Shown: positions 1 to 8,250 of the stretch, one piece after another | Layout of the letters: each line of letters starts with the position of its first letter | Numbering within the stretch: the first letter of the stretch is position 1 | Source of the DNA: Psychrobacter sp. Pi2-1 | Lineage (GTDB): Bacteria; Pseudomonadota; Gammaproteobacteria; Pseudomonadales; Moraxellaceae | Direction of reading: 5' to 3' | NCBI RefSeq assembly: GCF_904846645.1 | Contig: NZ_CAJHBO010000003.1 | Coordinates: 62,001-126,000 of the forward strand | Length of the DNA stretch: 64,000 nucleotides | Made by a program: the position numbers and the translations under genes | Notes under the pieces: generated by a model | What the model saw: the letters and a program-made list of their open reading frames with translations, nothing else | Told to the model about the DNA's origin: nothing | Database searches by the model: none

Positions 1-1133
1 TTGGCGCAAGTCACCACGCCGCCACAACTATAGTGGGCAGTCGGAGCGACTGGAATAGGCTCTGTGGTCATATCGACGCCGAATGCTAGCAGCGTCTGAT
101 AAATCTGCGGGAAATGCGCTTGTATAAATGCAGCTGGCAAGTGACTGACATCAAGGTGTACGTAGCCAAGTCCGTTACTACTAATCTGATTGGCTATTGC
201 CCGAGCGACGATATCGCGTGGCGCCAATTCAGCACGCTCATCAATATCTAACATAAAGCGCGTCCCAGTCTGTGGACAATAGAGTCGTCCACCTTCACCG
301 CGTAACGCTTCAGATATCAAAAAACTGCTGTCATCTAATGCTAGACCCGTCGGGTGAAATTGAATAAATTCTAAATTTGCCAAACGACAGCCTGCCTGCC
401 ATGCCATCATGACGCCATCACCAACACAGACGTTAGGCGCGCTGGCACGCTTAAATAACTGACCTAAGCCACCACTAGCCAGTACAACAGCCGCACTATG
501 AATGGTGAGTTGGCGCTCATTGATATGATCAAAGACCAGTGCCCCTCGGCAATGTCTAATATCGCTATCGTTCATGCTAAAAGAGGAGCTGCTAATCATA
601 GGTGAAGTCAGTAACTCTAATGCTTCATGATAAGGCAAGATAGTGATATTGGTTGCAGTCTGTGCTTTGATAATTAATGCATCCATCACGTGCCGACCCG
701 TTGCATCATCCGCATGGGCCACACGTCTACAGCCATGACCGCCTTCTTTGGTCAAGTGTAAGTCACTGGTTTTTAAGACTGAAAAATCAGGTGTATTATC
801 ATTTTCTTTAGTTAAAGTGGTTTGAGTAAATGGCACACCTTGCTCGCATAACCACTGCACCGCTTGCTGTCCTGCACCCAAGATACGGGCAGTATTGTCC
901 GTCGCACACAATCCTGCACCAGCGATTAAGGTGTCAGCGACATGATCAGTCACAGAGTCCGCCGTGTCTAAGCTGGCTGCGATACCACCTTGAGCGTAGT
1001 GACTTGAGCAAACCTCAAGTGCCGCTTTGCTTAAAACAGTGATATTCAGCGATTTTGGCAGAGATAGCGCGGTGCTCAAGCCTGCCAGACCAGCCCCAAT
1101 AATAAGAACATCAGTTTTTATAATATTACTCAT
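1..1133 (-). CDS. nadB: L-aspartate oxidase, 3' part missing (runs off left edge)
   Basis: FAD-dependent enzyme that oxidises L-aspartate to iminoaspartate, the first step of de novo NAD synthesis. About 377 residues are visible from the ATG at 1133; the family is usually near 530 residues, so the C-terminus lies outside the window. Translation of the minus strand gives an N-terminal FAD-binding stretch IIGAGLAGLS (about residues 11-20), then SSHYAQGGIAA, QFHPTGL and SEALRGEGGRL, all typical of NadB and of the succinate dehydrogenase flavoprotein superfamily. An AGGAG lies about 10 bases upstream of the start. nadA ends 70 bases upstream on the same strand, so nadA-nadB is probably one leftward operon feeding iminoaspartate directly to quinolinate synthase. 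I see no frameshift in the visible part. Confidence 0.95.
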   Translation of the reverse strand, partial: MSNIIKTDVLIIGAGLAGLSTALSLPKSLNITVLSKAALEVCSSHYAQGGIAASLDTADSVTDHVADTLIAGAGLCATDNTARILGAGQQAVQWLCEQGVPFTQTTLTKENDNTPDFSVLKTSDLHLTKEGGHGCRRVAHADDATGRHVMDALIIKAQTATNITILPYHEALELLTSPMISSSSFSMNDSDIRHCRGALVFDHINERQLTIHSAAVVLASGGLGQLFKRASAPNVCVGDGVMMAWQAGCRLANLEFIQFHPTGLALDDSSFLISEALRGEGGRLYCPQTGTRFMLDIDERAELAPRDIVARAIANQISSNGLGYVHLDVSHLPAAFIQAHFPQIYQTLLAFGVDMTTEPIPVAPTAHYSCGGVVTCA

Positions 1134-1203
1134 ATCACTGCTGCTCCTGTTATTTTTATAGCGAGTGGTGTTGGAACAATCAACTGAATGCAACTGACTC
1201 ATG

Positions 1204-2343
1204 CTAGGCTGCCCCAACGTTAGCGAACAGCGCACGGTCTTTTACTATGTCGCCACTGGCGGCTACACGTTGCTTTTGTGTTTCAGCAAAATCGAGCATC
1301 CGTTGTAATGGTTTTTTTGCTGCAGTCGCTAGCTCAGGTGTCATTAGCACTTCACCGCTTTGATTGGTTAGGCACTGTTCAATCCCTTTTAAGCCGTTCA
1401 TAGCCATCCAAGGACAAAACGCGCAGCTCTTACAGCTAGCGCTCTCGCCAGCAGTTGGTGCGGCCAAGAATCGCTTGTTTGGCGAGCGTTTTTGCATCTC
1501 GTGCAATATGCCCAAATCAGTAGCGACGATAAAGGTATCAGCATCCATCTCATACGTTGATTGCAAAAGCTTGCTAGTCGAGCCGACCACATCAGCGAGT
1601 GCCACCACGCTATCAGGTGACTCAGGATGCACCAAGACTTTGGCCTCTGGGTGTTCCTCTTTTAATTGCAAAAGTTCAGTGGCTTTAAATTCGTTGTGTA
1701 CCAAACAAGACCCTTGCCAAAGCAGCATATCTGCGCCAGTCTCACGAGCGATGTATTTGCCCAAATGGCGATCAGGCCCCCAAATAATAGGCTCGCCTTG
1801 CGCATGTAAATGACGAACGATGTCGATACCGACAGATGAGGTGACCACCCAATCAGCTCTCGCTTTTACCGCGGCGCTGGTATTGGCGTAGACGACAACA
1901 GTACGTTCAGGATGAGCATCGCAAAATGCTGAAAACTCGTCAGCAGGGCAGCCCAAGTCAAGCGAGCACTCGGCTTCCAAATCTGGCATGAGGACGGTCT
2001 TTTCCATACTTAATATTTTTGCTGATTCACCCATGAAGCGCACACCAGCGACCACCAAAGTCTGAGCGCTATGAGCTTGTCCAAACCGAGCCATTTCAAG
2101 TGAGTCACCGACGCAGCCACCGGTTGCCAATGCCAAGTCTTGGATAAAAGGGTCGACATAGTAGTGTGCTACCAGTACGGCATTATTCTCTTTCAGTAGC
2201 TTCTTGATATTTTCTTCGACCACGATGCGTTCAGCGCGAGGCAAGTCTGCTGGCATTTTAGCCTTAGCATATTCAATATTCATCTGAGTGGCGATGCGAT
2301 TGTCCGTACTCATGATAGGTGCGTCGTAAGGATATTTTTTCAT
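1204..2343 (-). CDS. nadA: Quinolinate synthase NadA
   Basis: Condenses iminoaspartate with dihydroxyacetone phosphate to make quinolinate, using a [4Fe-4S] cluster. With the start at 2343 the protein has 379 residues. The three cluster ligands of the family can be placed at Cys126 (in [10 protein letters not shown]), Cys213 (in GSCLVHNEF) and Cys310 (last Cys of CKSCAFCPW). The reading frame stays open to 2412, but the ATG at 2343 (MKKYPYDAP) has an AAAGG eight bases upstream and gives a normal length, so I prefer it. The gene heads the nadA-nadB operon. A palindromic operator and candidate promoter lie at 2428-2457, about 85-115 bases upstream, so expression is probably repressed when NAD or its precursors are plentiful. 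Confidence 0.96.
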   Translation of the reverse strand: MKKYPYDAPIMSTDNRIATQMNIEYAKAKMPADLPRAERIVVEENIKKLLKENNAVLVAHYYVDPFIQDLALATGGCVGDSLEMARFGQAHSAQTLVVAGVRFMGESAKILSMEKTVLMPDLEAECSLDLGCPADEFSAFCDAHPERTVVVYANTSAAVKARADWVVTSSVGIDIVRHLHAQGEPIIWGPDRHLGKYIARETGADMLLWQGSCLVHNEFKATELLQLKEEHPEAKVLVHPESPDSVVALADVVGSTSKLLQSTYEMDADTFIVATDLGILHEMQKRSPNKRFLAAPTAGESASCKSCAFCPWMAMNGLKGIEQCLTNQSGEVLMTPELATAAKKPLQRMLDFAETQKQRVAASGDIVKDRALFANVGAA

Positions 2344-2703
2344 AATGGCAGCCTTTGTTGGTGCGATAACGATAAATGTATGAGCTAAAAAATAGGTAAT
2401 TGGACATAACAAATTTATAAGTTGTCTTAATTATGCTCATTTTGAGTATAATTACAAGTGGTTTTTTATACTTAATAAGTCAAAAGATTAGGTTTGAGTG
2501 CTCAAAGTGATGTGCAATTAAGCCGTACTAAGCTTAAAAATGGTGCTAATTCATGCCCCTTATAACTATTTATCGATATTGATTTTTCATACTTACAACC
2601 ACAGACTATGATAGTTTTAGATTCAAGCTATACTAAGTCATACAACGGCTGTTAGTCTCAATAGCCTTTTACATTTTAGAGAAAAAGGATAATTCCCAAA
2701 GCC
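2344..2703. other. Intergenic region between nadA and the regulator gene
   Basis: 360 bases between divergently transcribed genes. It holds the operator/promoter palindrome at 2428-2454. The remaining stretch of about 250 bases up to the regulator start is AT-rich; I see no gene or strong hairpin in it. A purine-rich GAGAAAAAGGA lies about 13 bases or more before the regulator ATG at 2704, farther than usual for a ribosome binding site. Confidence 0.6.
2428..2454. promoter_or_regulatory. Palindromic NAD operator (NadQ/NrtR-type) in the nadA / regulator intergenic region
   Basis: A 27-bp palindrome with arms TAATTATgCTCA and TGAGtATAATTA around a TTT centre; 11 of 13 base pairs are symmetric. 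It overlaps a leftward promoter for nadA (-35 TTGTAA at 2457-2452, 16-base spacer, -10 CATAAT at 2435-2430). A perfect TATAAT at 2447-2452 reads rightward toward the regulator gene, though its best -35 (TTGTCT, 2422-2427) is 19 bases away. A near-copy lies upstream of nadC at 3826-3852. That it binds the neighbouring regulator is inferred from position and repetition. Confidence 0.75.
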
Positions 2704-3735
2704 ATGACGTTGTCTTATTCACATGCGCACCAGCAAGGTAGCGGCACGACAGAAGTGGTCGCCGTATTGGTCGCTATCACCGATCATATCGCGCGCGTTC
2801 TAACCGTTGACCAAGGCAAGCTATTGCCAAATGGGCCACTTATGCCGCTACATCGCTCTCTACAAGCGGGAGTACGTCAGTGGGTAGAGGAGCAAACGCA
2901 GCAACCGCTCGGATACTTGGAGCAGTTATATACCTTTGTCGATACTAACAGGCGTAATATTGATGGCCATGCGTTGGTGTATGTGAGTTATTTAGGTTTG
3001 GTGCAAGAGACGCAAACGCAGGCACTCCAAAGCAAAGCACTCTGGCGAGATTGGTATGATTATTTCCCGTGGGAAAATCATTTGGACGGTATGCCTAGTA
3101 TTATTATGGACTTCATTGTGCCTGCGCTACTTGAATGGGCCAATACTGCCAATGACTCAATCGTTCAACAGCGCAGGCGTCAGCGCATTGGCTTATGTTG
3201 GGGGCTGGACGAAGCGTTTTTAGCAAGTGGTAAACTCACTGACAGTCAATCCGTCAACGAACACGATAATGAAAGTAGAGAGTGGATTGCAGAGCATGTA
3301 TTACTACGTTATGAGATGCTTTATGAAGCAGGTCTAATCCCCGAAGCCCCTAATTATCCGCCCAATTATCAGGCTATTGCTTTGCCAGAAGACTGGTCAC
3401 AACGCATAGGCGTACCGATGTATTATGATCACCGTCGCGTGATTGCTACTGCTATCTCAAGACTGCGCGCGAAGATTGAATATAGACCGCTTATTTTTGG
3501 TCTGATGCCAGACGTCTTTACCTTATCGCAGTTGCAGCAGAGTGTTGAGGCGTTATCAGGAGTGCGCTTGCACAAGCAAAATTTTCGTCGCTTGCTTGAT
3601 TCGCAAAATTTAGTAATGGAGACAGGAGAGAGTAGCACTGCTCAGCGCGGTCGTCCTGCCAAACTATATCGCTTCCGTCATGATATCGAGCTACAGAGTT
3701 TATTGATGGACAGCAAACTTCCTAAGCGAAAATAG
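2704..3735 (+). CDS. nadQ: NadQ/NrtR-type regulator of NAD synthesis (Nudix-like domain plus winged helix)
   Basis: A 343-residue protein. Residues about 15-105 look like a degenerate Nudix domain (EVVAVLVAITDHIARVL, then LPNGPLMPLHRSLQAGVR and WVEEQTQQPLGYLEQLYTF); the catalytic Nudix box is not intact, so it probably binds a ligand without hydrolysing it. The C-terminal 95 residues (about 243-336) match the winged-helix DNA-binding domain of NrtR-family regulators, with FTLSQLQQSVEALSG, KQNFRRLLDSQNLV and GRPAKLYRFRHD. The gene sits between nadA-nadB and nadC, and near-identical palindromes lie upstream of both nadA and nadC, which supports a repressor of de novo NAD synthesis. The family is known to respond to NAD-related nucleotides. 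The NadQ name, rather than another NrtR subgroup, is my best match and not proven. Confidence 0.8.
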   Translation: MTLSYSHAHQQGSGTTEVVAVLVAITDHIARVLTVDQGKLLPNGPLMPLHRSLQAGVRQWVEEQTQQPLGYLEQLYTFVDTNRRNIDGHALVYVSYLGLVQETQTQALQSKALWRDWYDYFPWENHLDGMPSIIMDFIVPALLEWANTANDSIVQQRRRQRIGLCWGLDEAFLASGKLTDSQSVNEHDNESREWIAEHVLLRYEMLYEAGLIPEAPNYPPNYQAIALPEDWSQRIGVPMYYDHRRVIATAISRLRAKIEYRPLIFGLMPDVFTLSQLQQSVEALSGVRLHKQNFRRLLDSQNLVMETGESSTAQRGRPAKLYRFRHDIELQSLLMDSKLPKRK

Positions 3736-3800
3736 TCATTTCAAGCCAGTCCGTTTTATCTCTAAATCGGTTTGTAAAACGAAAAATTTGTCACCTTTCC

Positions 3801-3829
3801 TTGCAGGGCCGCTAACTTTGCGCTATATT
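3801..3829 (+). promoter_or_regulatory. Candidate sigma-70 promoter of nadC
   Basis: TTGCAG (3801-3806) and TATATT (3824-3829) are separated by 17 bases. The -10 overlaps the palindrome at 3826-3852, so a bound repressor would block the start site. Confidence 0.5.
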
Positions 3830-3852
3830 TATGCTCATTTTGAGTTTAAATA
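3826..3852. promoter_or_regulatory. Palindromic NAD operator upstream of nadC
   Basis: A 27-bp imperfect palindrome whose core ATGCTCATTTTGAGT is identical to the site at 2428-2454; the flanks are again AT-rich and largely symmetric (10 of 13 pairs). It lies 44 bases before the nadC start and overlaps the candidate -10. The same core at both NAD biosynthesis transcription units points to common control by the regulator at 2704-3735. Confidence 0.75.
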
Positions 3853-3895
3853 ACGAGCAGTTTCTATCAATATCATGCCTAGATAAGGGTCAAAG

Positions 3896-4756
3896 ATGAC
3901 AATTGAAAAAGAGCCAGCATTGGATGACGTATTGCTTAAACCATTGGTTGAGAATGCACTAACTGAAGATTTGGGTAGGCGTGGTGATGTAACCTCACAA
4001 GCTACTATCCCAGCCGATATGCAAGCGCAGCTACAGATCAAGGCGCGGCAAGCAGGTGTGATATGTGGTATCGATTTGGCACGTTTGTCTTTTGCCTTAG
4101 TCGATGCGCAAATTGAATTTATTGCACAAGTACAGGATGGCGAAACAGTAGAGGCTGGCACAGTGTTAGCGACCGTAAAAGGTAACGCGCGTCACTTGTT
4201 GACAGCAGAACGCACGGCTCTGAACTTTATGACCCATCTCAGCGGTATTGCGACAGCGACCCGTCAAATTGTCGATAGTGTGGCCCAATATCCTGCACAA
4301 ATTACTTGTACGCGTAAGACCATTCCAGGCTTACGTATCGTACAAAAATACGCCGTACGCTGCGGTGGCGGACGCAATCATCGCTTGGGGTTAGATGATG
4401 CGATTTTAATTAAAGACAATCATATCGCCATTGCGGGTGATATAAAAACAGCCATTCAGCAAGCACAGAAATTTGCTGGGCATCTGATTCCTATTGAGGT
4501 CGAAGTCGATACACTAGAGCAATTAAAGCAAGCGCTCGATGCAGGTGTGAGTTTAGTACTATTGGACAACATGTCGCCTGAAACATTGTCGCAAGCGGTT
4601 ACTATGTGTAAGGGTCGAGCAAAGACTGAAGCATCAGGTGGTATTACGCCTGAAACGGTACAAGCGGCGGCAAGTACGGGGGTTGATTTTATCGCGATGG
4701 GTTATTTGACGCACAGTACCACCGCTTTGGATATTGGGCTAGATTTTAGTGCATAA
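3896..4756 (+). CDS. nadC: Nicotinate-nucleotide pyrophosphorylase (quinolinate phosphoribosyltransferase)
   Basis: Converts quinolinate and PRPP to nicotinate mononucleotide, CO2 and pyrophosphate, the third de novo NAD step. At 286 residues it has the normal length. Diagnostic stretches are EDLGRRGDVTS near the N-terminus, ERTALNFMTHLSGIAT in the helical core, then TRKTIPGLR, KYAVRCGGGRNHR and LDDAILIKDNH, which contribute the arginine, lysine and histidine residues that bind quinolinate and PRPP, and finally EASGGI and GVDFIAMG of the barrel end. AAGGG lies six bases before the ATG. The gene is transcribed separately from nadA-nadB but carries the same operator, so the locus encodes the complete path from aspartate to NaMN. 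Confidence 0.97.
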   Translation: MTIEKEPALDDVLLKPLVENALTEDLGRRGDVTSQATIPADMQAQLQIKARQAGVICGIDLARLSFALVDAQIEFIAQVQDGETVEAGTVLATVKGNARHLLTAERTALNFMTHLSGIATATRQIVDSVAQYPAQITCTRKTIPGLRIVQKYAVRCGGGRNHRLGLDDAILIKDNHIAIAGDIKTAIQQAQKFAGHLIPIEVEVDTLEQLKQALDAGVSLVLLDNMSPETLSQAVTMCKGRAKTEASGGITPETVQAAASTGVDFIAMGYLTHSTTALDIGLDFSA

Positions 4757-5058
4757 ATATAGATGTGCTAAAGGTTAATAGTGCTACAAGCGCTCGATTT
4801 CATCGAAAGGACTATCAACGAGTTAATACAATGTTAATTTATATTAATTACTTGTGCTGATAATCTGTTAAATGCTTGTTTTTACACTGAAGCTTTACTA
4901 AGGTGACATGTAGGCGTAACGGCGCAAAGTTAATGATTTTATTAGCTTATCTGCCTATGCTACAATGCTATTTTTAGTTGCCTATTGGGTCATCGTTGCA
5001 CTCGCACGATGACTTTATCTTTTTGCACAAGCAGTATCAATAGACAAGCGAGCGCTCA
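4757..5058. other. Intergenic region between nadC and the MarC-family gene
   Basis: 302 bases, AT-rich. No gene, tRNA or convincing terminator hairpin was seen. The promoter of the downstream gene is probably here but no clear -35/-10 pair stands out. Confidence 0.4.
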
Positions 5059-5700
5059 GTGAATACTGAAATTATCAAGATAATCCTAGCCTTTATGGTA
5101 TTGATCAATCCATTTAGCGCATTGACGTTATTTTTAGATTTGACTCGCGGCTATTCGATGAACAATCGACGCAAGGTCGCGCGCGTTGCTTGTCTGACCA
5201 TTTTTATCACCATCAGCTTTTTCACGATTGCAGGTGAGACGCTGTTAAAAACCCTTGGTATTTCTATCGGCTCGTTCCAGTTGGCAGGCGGTATATTGGT
5301 ATTTTTAATTGCCCTAAATATGATGAATGGAGAGGGTAATCCTGTTAAACCTGATCAAGAAAACTTCGATGTTGATCATGTAAAAGATGCGCCAGTTTCA
5401 ATGGCAGCTGCCGTGGTTCCTCTTGCGATTCCGATGATGATTGGGCCTGGTGGTATCTCTACAGTTATCATTTATTCTTCACAAGTATCAGGTATTTTGC
5501 AGGTATCTGCCATCTTGATTGCTGGCTTATTCATCAGTCTGTTTTGCTATTTGGCATTGATGGCGGCAGGTCGAATCAGTCGCTTACTAGGCGATACTGG
5601 CTTGAACATCATGAGTCGAATCATGGGTATGCTATTGGCCGCCGTTTCTATCGAGATTATCGTTAATGGACTGCGTACGCTCTTTCCTAGCTTGATGTAA
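5059..5700 (+). CDS. MarC-family (UPF0056) integral membrane protein
   Basis: A 213-residue inner-membrane protein with about six hydrophobic segments. It has the family's N-terminal INPFSALTLFLDLT, the AGGILVFLIALNMM segment and the AVVPLAIPMMIGPGGIS motif, which is characteristic of MarC/YhgN-type proteins. The family was once linked to multiple antibiotic resistance but its substrate and role remain unknown. The frame begins with GTG at 5059 and no upstream ATG is available in frame, so GTG is the likely start. It stands alone: nadC is 302 bases upstream and the next gene is convergent. A hairpin GCTAACCA/TGGTTAGC follows at 5718-5748 without a T-run. Confidence 0.85.
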   Translation: MNTEIIKIILAFMVLINPFSALTLFLDLTRGYSMNNRRKVARVACLTIFITISFFTIAGETLLKTLGISIGSFQLAGGILVFLIALNMMNGEGNPVKPDQENFDVDHVKDAPVSMAAAVVPLAIPMMIGPGGISTVIIYSSQVSGILQVSAILIAGLFISLFCYLALMAAGRISRLLGDTGLNIMSRIMGMLLAAVSIEIIVNGLRTLFPSLM

Positions 5701-5852
5701 ATGATCAATACAATATTGCTAACCATATATATTTATACAGTGGTTAGCGGATATCGGATATCGACGTAATTTAGTTTATCCAATACGTCGTTTACTTAAT
5801 ATTCAGTTTATTCAACACTCAGCTTATCTATCATTTCCTAGTTATACTTCTA

Positions 5853-6455
5853 TCAGCTTTGATACAAATGCCAAGCTAGATAGAGCATCAGTAACCCTAC
5901 CAAAGCATCCAGGATGTTCCATGCTTTAGGCTTCTCAAATAGAGGCCTGAGTAATCGCGCACCATACCCAAGCGCAAAGAAGAAAAAGAACGAAGCGCTA
6001 ATTGCACCTGCGGCAAACGTCAATTTACTGCTTGCACCCGTAGAGACCATGCCGACGAGTACCAATGTGTCTAGATAGACGTGCGGGTTTAGCCAAGTAA
6101 AACCAAAGCATAGTAACAAGGCTTTTTTTAAGCTAGTCACGACTTGTCCTTCGACAGTCAAAGCATGTGACACACGTACGCTGGCATACAAACTCTGTAA
6201 ACCATATCCTAATAAAAATATAACACCTGCTATTTTTGCGATATCTATAACGTGAGGATAGCGGGCCGTAACTGCACCAAAACCACCAATGCCTGCTGAA
6301 ATTAAAAACGCATCGCTCACCGCACAAAACAAGCAAACAAAAAATATGTGCTCGCGTTTGAGACCTTGTTTGAGTACAAAGGCGTTTTGGGAACCAATAG
6401 CAATGATGAGAGATAACCCAAGTAGGAAACCAGAAATATAATCGGGAGCATTCAT
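5853..6455 (-). CDS. argO: LysE/ArgO-family amino acid exporter
   Basis: A 200-residue membrane protein with about six hydrophobic segments, close in length to E. coli ArgO. It carries family stretches SLIIAIGSQNAFVLKQGLKREH near the N-terminus (split here as SLIIAIGSQNAFVLK and QGLKREH), CAVSDAFLISAGIGGFG and FTWLNPHVYLDTLVL; NPHVYLDT is typical of the ArgO/LysE branch. Members export arginine or lysine across the inner membrane. Which amino acid this one exports cannot be read from sequence. In other bacteria such genes are controlled by the LysR-type ArgP/LysG; no such regulator gene is adjacent here. It is convergent with the MarC-family gene and divergent from the three-gene cluster that starts at 6601. 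Confidence 0.85.
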   Translation of the reverse strand: MNAPDYISGFLLGLSLIIAIGSQNAFVLKQGLKREHIFFVCLFCAVSDAFLISAGIGGFGAVTARYPHVIDIAKIAGVIFLLGYGLQSLYASVRVSHALTVEGQVVTSLKKALLLCFGFTWLNPHVYLDTLVLVGMVSTGASSKLTFAAGAISASFFFFFALGYGARLLRPLFEKPKAWNILDALVGLLMLYLAWHLYQS

Positions 6456-6600
6456 AATACGGTGCTTAACGGTTGGCGTGTAGGAATGGTGACATTTTGC
6501 TTACTGGCAGGCCAGCAAAAACCTGCTAAGATACGCTATTGAATGAATGTATGCAATATGCGCACAATGTGAGTGTAATAGACGAGGGGCAGAGCAAGTC

Positions 6601-7350
6601 ATGGTAGTCAGTTTGACAAGAATGCTACAGTCATTTGGGCAAGCTCAAGATGACCTACCGACATTGGCAGCAAAGAATGCTCAGGAGATGAGCGTCAATC
6701 ATGAACAAGATGCTACTGCCAATAGTGATAGCAATCACGCAGTACAAGAGCGTTCTACACTGACTCCGCCTGAACGTGTAAACCGCATATGTGATGCGTT
6801 GGCACAAGTGAGTGATAGCCAATCATCCACGCCTTTGACTGATCGCTATCTGAGTAATCGTGCTCAAATGCGCCCAACCAATAGACCGCCTTTTGACCCA
6901 GATACTTTGTGGTATCTCAAACATGGACGTTGTCCGATTATGACTGAGCTTGTTGATGTGGTTGATGAGGCCACCCTAAATGCCATGCCTATTGAAGCCG
7001 TTGCGATATTAGATCGTATCAATGGTAAGCTAAAGCGTTATCGTGAGTGGAGTAGTGAGCTGAACGAACAGCAACAGCAGCAACATAATGAGCGTCAGTT
7101 TGTTATCGATAAGCTGGTGTCCGAAAGTATCCCTGAAGCATTACATCATTATGAGCAGCTACAACGCTTTAGTCCGCATCGCACCAAAAACAATATGGTG
7201 CAGGGCAAGATGACAGCCGGTGATATGCTGACAGATTTGTTTTTAGAGATTGATTATGAGCTTGACGAATTATTGGATGAATTGCACCAAACAGTCTTAA
7301 ACCGCCTTGCCTCAACCCATCGCTATGTTAAGAGCCGTACGCAAAGTTAA
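6601..7350 (+). CDS. Unknown protein A of a three-gene paralogous cluster
   Basis: I do not recognise this gene. From the ATG at 6601 it encodes 249 residues; the frame is open to 6547, but 6601 has GAGGGG upstream (about 12 bases) and the 18 extra residues are Cys-rich and unlike the rest. There is no signal peptide or membrane segment. The first 90 residues are polar and low-complexity. The C-terminal half matches its two downstream neighbours in four blocks: AVAILDRINGKLKRYREW, QFVIDKLVSESIPEALHHYE, TAGDMLTDLFLEIDYELDEL and LASTHRYVKSR. All are predicted helices, and a short glutamine run (QQQQQ) links the first two. The helix pattern with F/L..P....Y..L faintly recalls the XpaC family; that is inference. 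Confidence 0.7.
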   Translation: MVVSLTRMLQSFGQAQDDLPTLAAKNAQEMSVNHEQDATANSDSNHAVQERSTLTPPERVNRICDALAQVSDSQSSTPLTDRYLSNRAQMRPTNRPPFDPDTLWYLKHGRCPIMTELVDVVDEATLNAMPIEAVAILDRINGKLKRYREWSSELNEQQQQQHNERQFVIDKLVSESIPEALHHYEQLQRFSPHRTKNNMVQGKMTAGDMLTDLFLEIDYELDELLDELHQTVLNRLASTHRYVKSRTQS

Positions 7351-7523
7351 ATGTTCTTTGATGATGTTTTTTTGAACACTGGCAAAGGTTAAGTATTATC
7401 AAAAAACACAATCGACGCAGTGCATAACAATATAGGGCTTTAATAGAGCCTTATTTTTTTGTTTAATAATAACAATCATAAGAAATCAGCCACGACATTC
7501 TGATAAGTAATAAGGACAATATA

Positions 7524-8210
7524 ATGACCCAAATGACTGCAATGTTCGTAATGTTTGTTTTGTATGGGCTGTTGCCAGCGGCTGGGTTATATCTAGGTTA
7601 TCGTGGCATTAAAAAAGTCACAGCACCCAAAATGCTCGAATATAAGGCGATGCCGCAACTGGGTTATATACCTGAAAAAAGCCTACCTGTCGACGTTAAA
7701 ACCGCTCTGGAGCAAATTAATACAAAGGGTGAAAAGCTGCGTGTCATGTATGGCGATACCAATAACGATGGCAAGATTGATGATAAAGATACCGTCAACG
7801 AAACTTATATTATGATTCAAAACTTAATGGATAGGCACGTGCCACTTGCTGTAGCTGACTATAGACGCTTGCATGATTTAGATGTGACAGATAGTGCGCT
7901 TGCTGATACTACCAAAATTAGACATTCTAATGTCACTGGTAAAGAAGCCTTGTTAGACGTGCTTAAGACAATTAACACACAGTTCGATGACCTGCTCAAC
8001 GCGTCATATCATCAAGACGGTCAAAAGCTACTCGCGACCAATCGCTATCTCCAAAAACGTTTTGACAATCCTGCTAGCAATACAGAGTTTCGAAAGCCCG
8101 ATATCAATGCCAGTAGTAATGCCAATAATAATGCTAGCAGTGATGTCAATATCCAAGCGATTGAAAGCCCAACTGGTGAAAATGTGAGTGCTAAAGACAT
8201 TAAGCTATAA
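7524..8210 (+). CDS. Unknown membrane-anchored protein B of the cluster, with an EF-hand-type loop
   Basis: I do not recognise this gene. It encodes 228 residues. Residues about 5-25 form one N-terminal membrane segment (FVMFVLYGLLPAAGLYLGY), followed by a basic stretch, so the bulk is probably cytoplasmic. Residues 78-89 (DTNNDGKIDDKD) fit a 12-residue EF-hand calcium loop at every ligand position: D1, N3, D5, G6, I8, D9, D12. The rest matches genes A and C: LEQINTKGEKLRVMYG, TYIMIQNLMDRHVPLAVADY, TGKEALLDVLKTINTQFDDL and LLATNRYLQKRF. The last 45 residues are an Asn/Ser-rich tail. AAGGACAATATA precedes the ATG. It lies 173 bases after gene A and 40 before gene C. Confidence 0.75.
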   Translation: MTQMTAMFVMFVLYGLLPAAGLYLGYRGIKKVTAPKMLEYKAMPQLGYIPEKSLPVDVKTALEQINTKGEKLRVMYGDTNNDGKIDDKDTVNETYIMIQNLMDRHVPLAVADYRRLHDLDVTDSALADTTKIRHSNVTGKEALLDVLKTINTQFDDLLNASYHQDGQKLLATNRYLQKRFDNPASNTEFRKPDINASSNANNNASSDVNIQAIESPTGENVSAKDIKL

Positions 8211-8250
8211 ATACAAAGTTGAATGGTGAAAGGGTAAAGAGCAAGCGTAT

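Noticed and set aside
1364..1813. Open frame of 149 codons on the plus strand
   Set aside because: It lies antisense to nadA, whose product matches its family throughout; the plus-strand product has no recognisable motif.
5718..5748. Hairpin GCTAACCA/TGGTTAGC after the MarC-family gene
   Set aside because: The 15-base loop and lack of a T-run make it a weak terminator; not listed as one.
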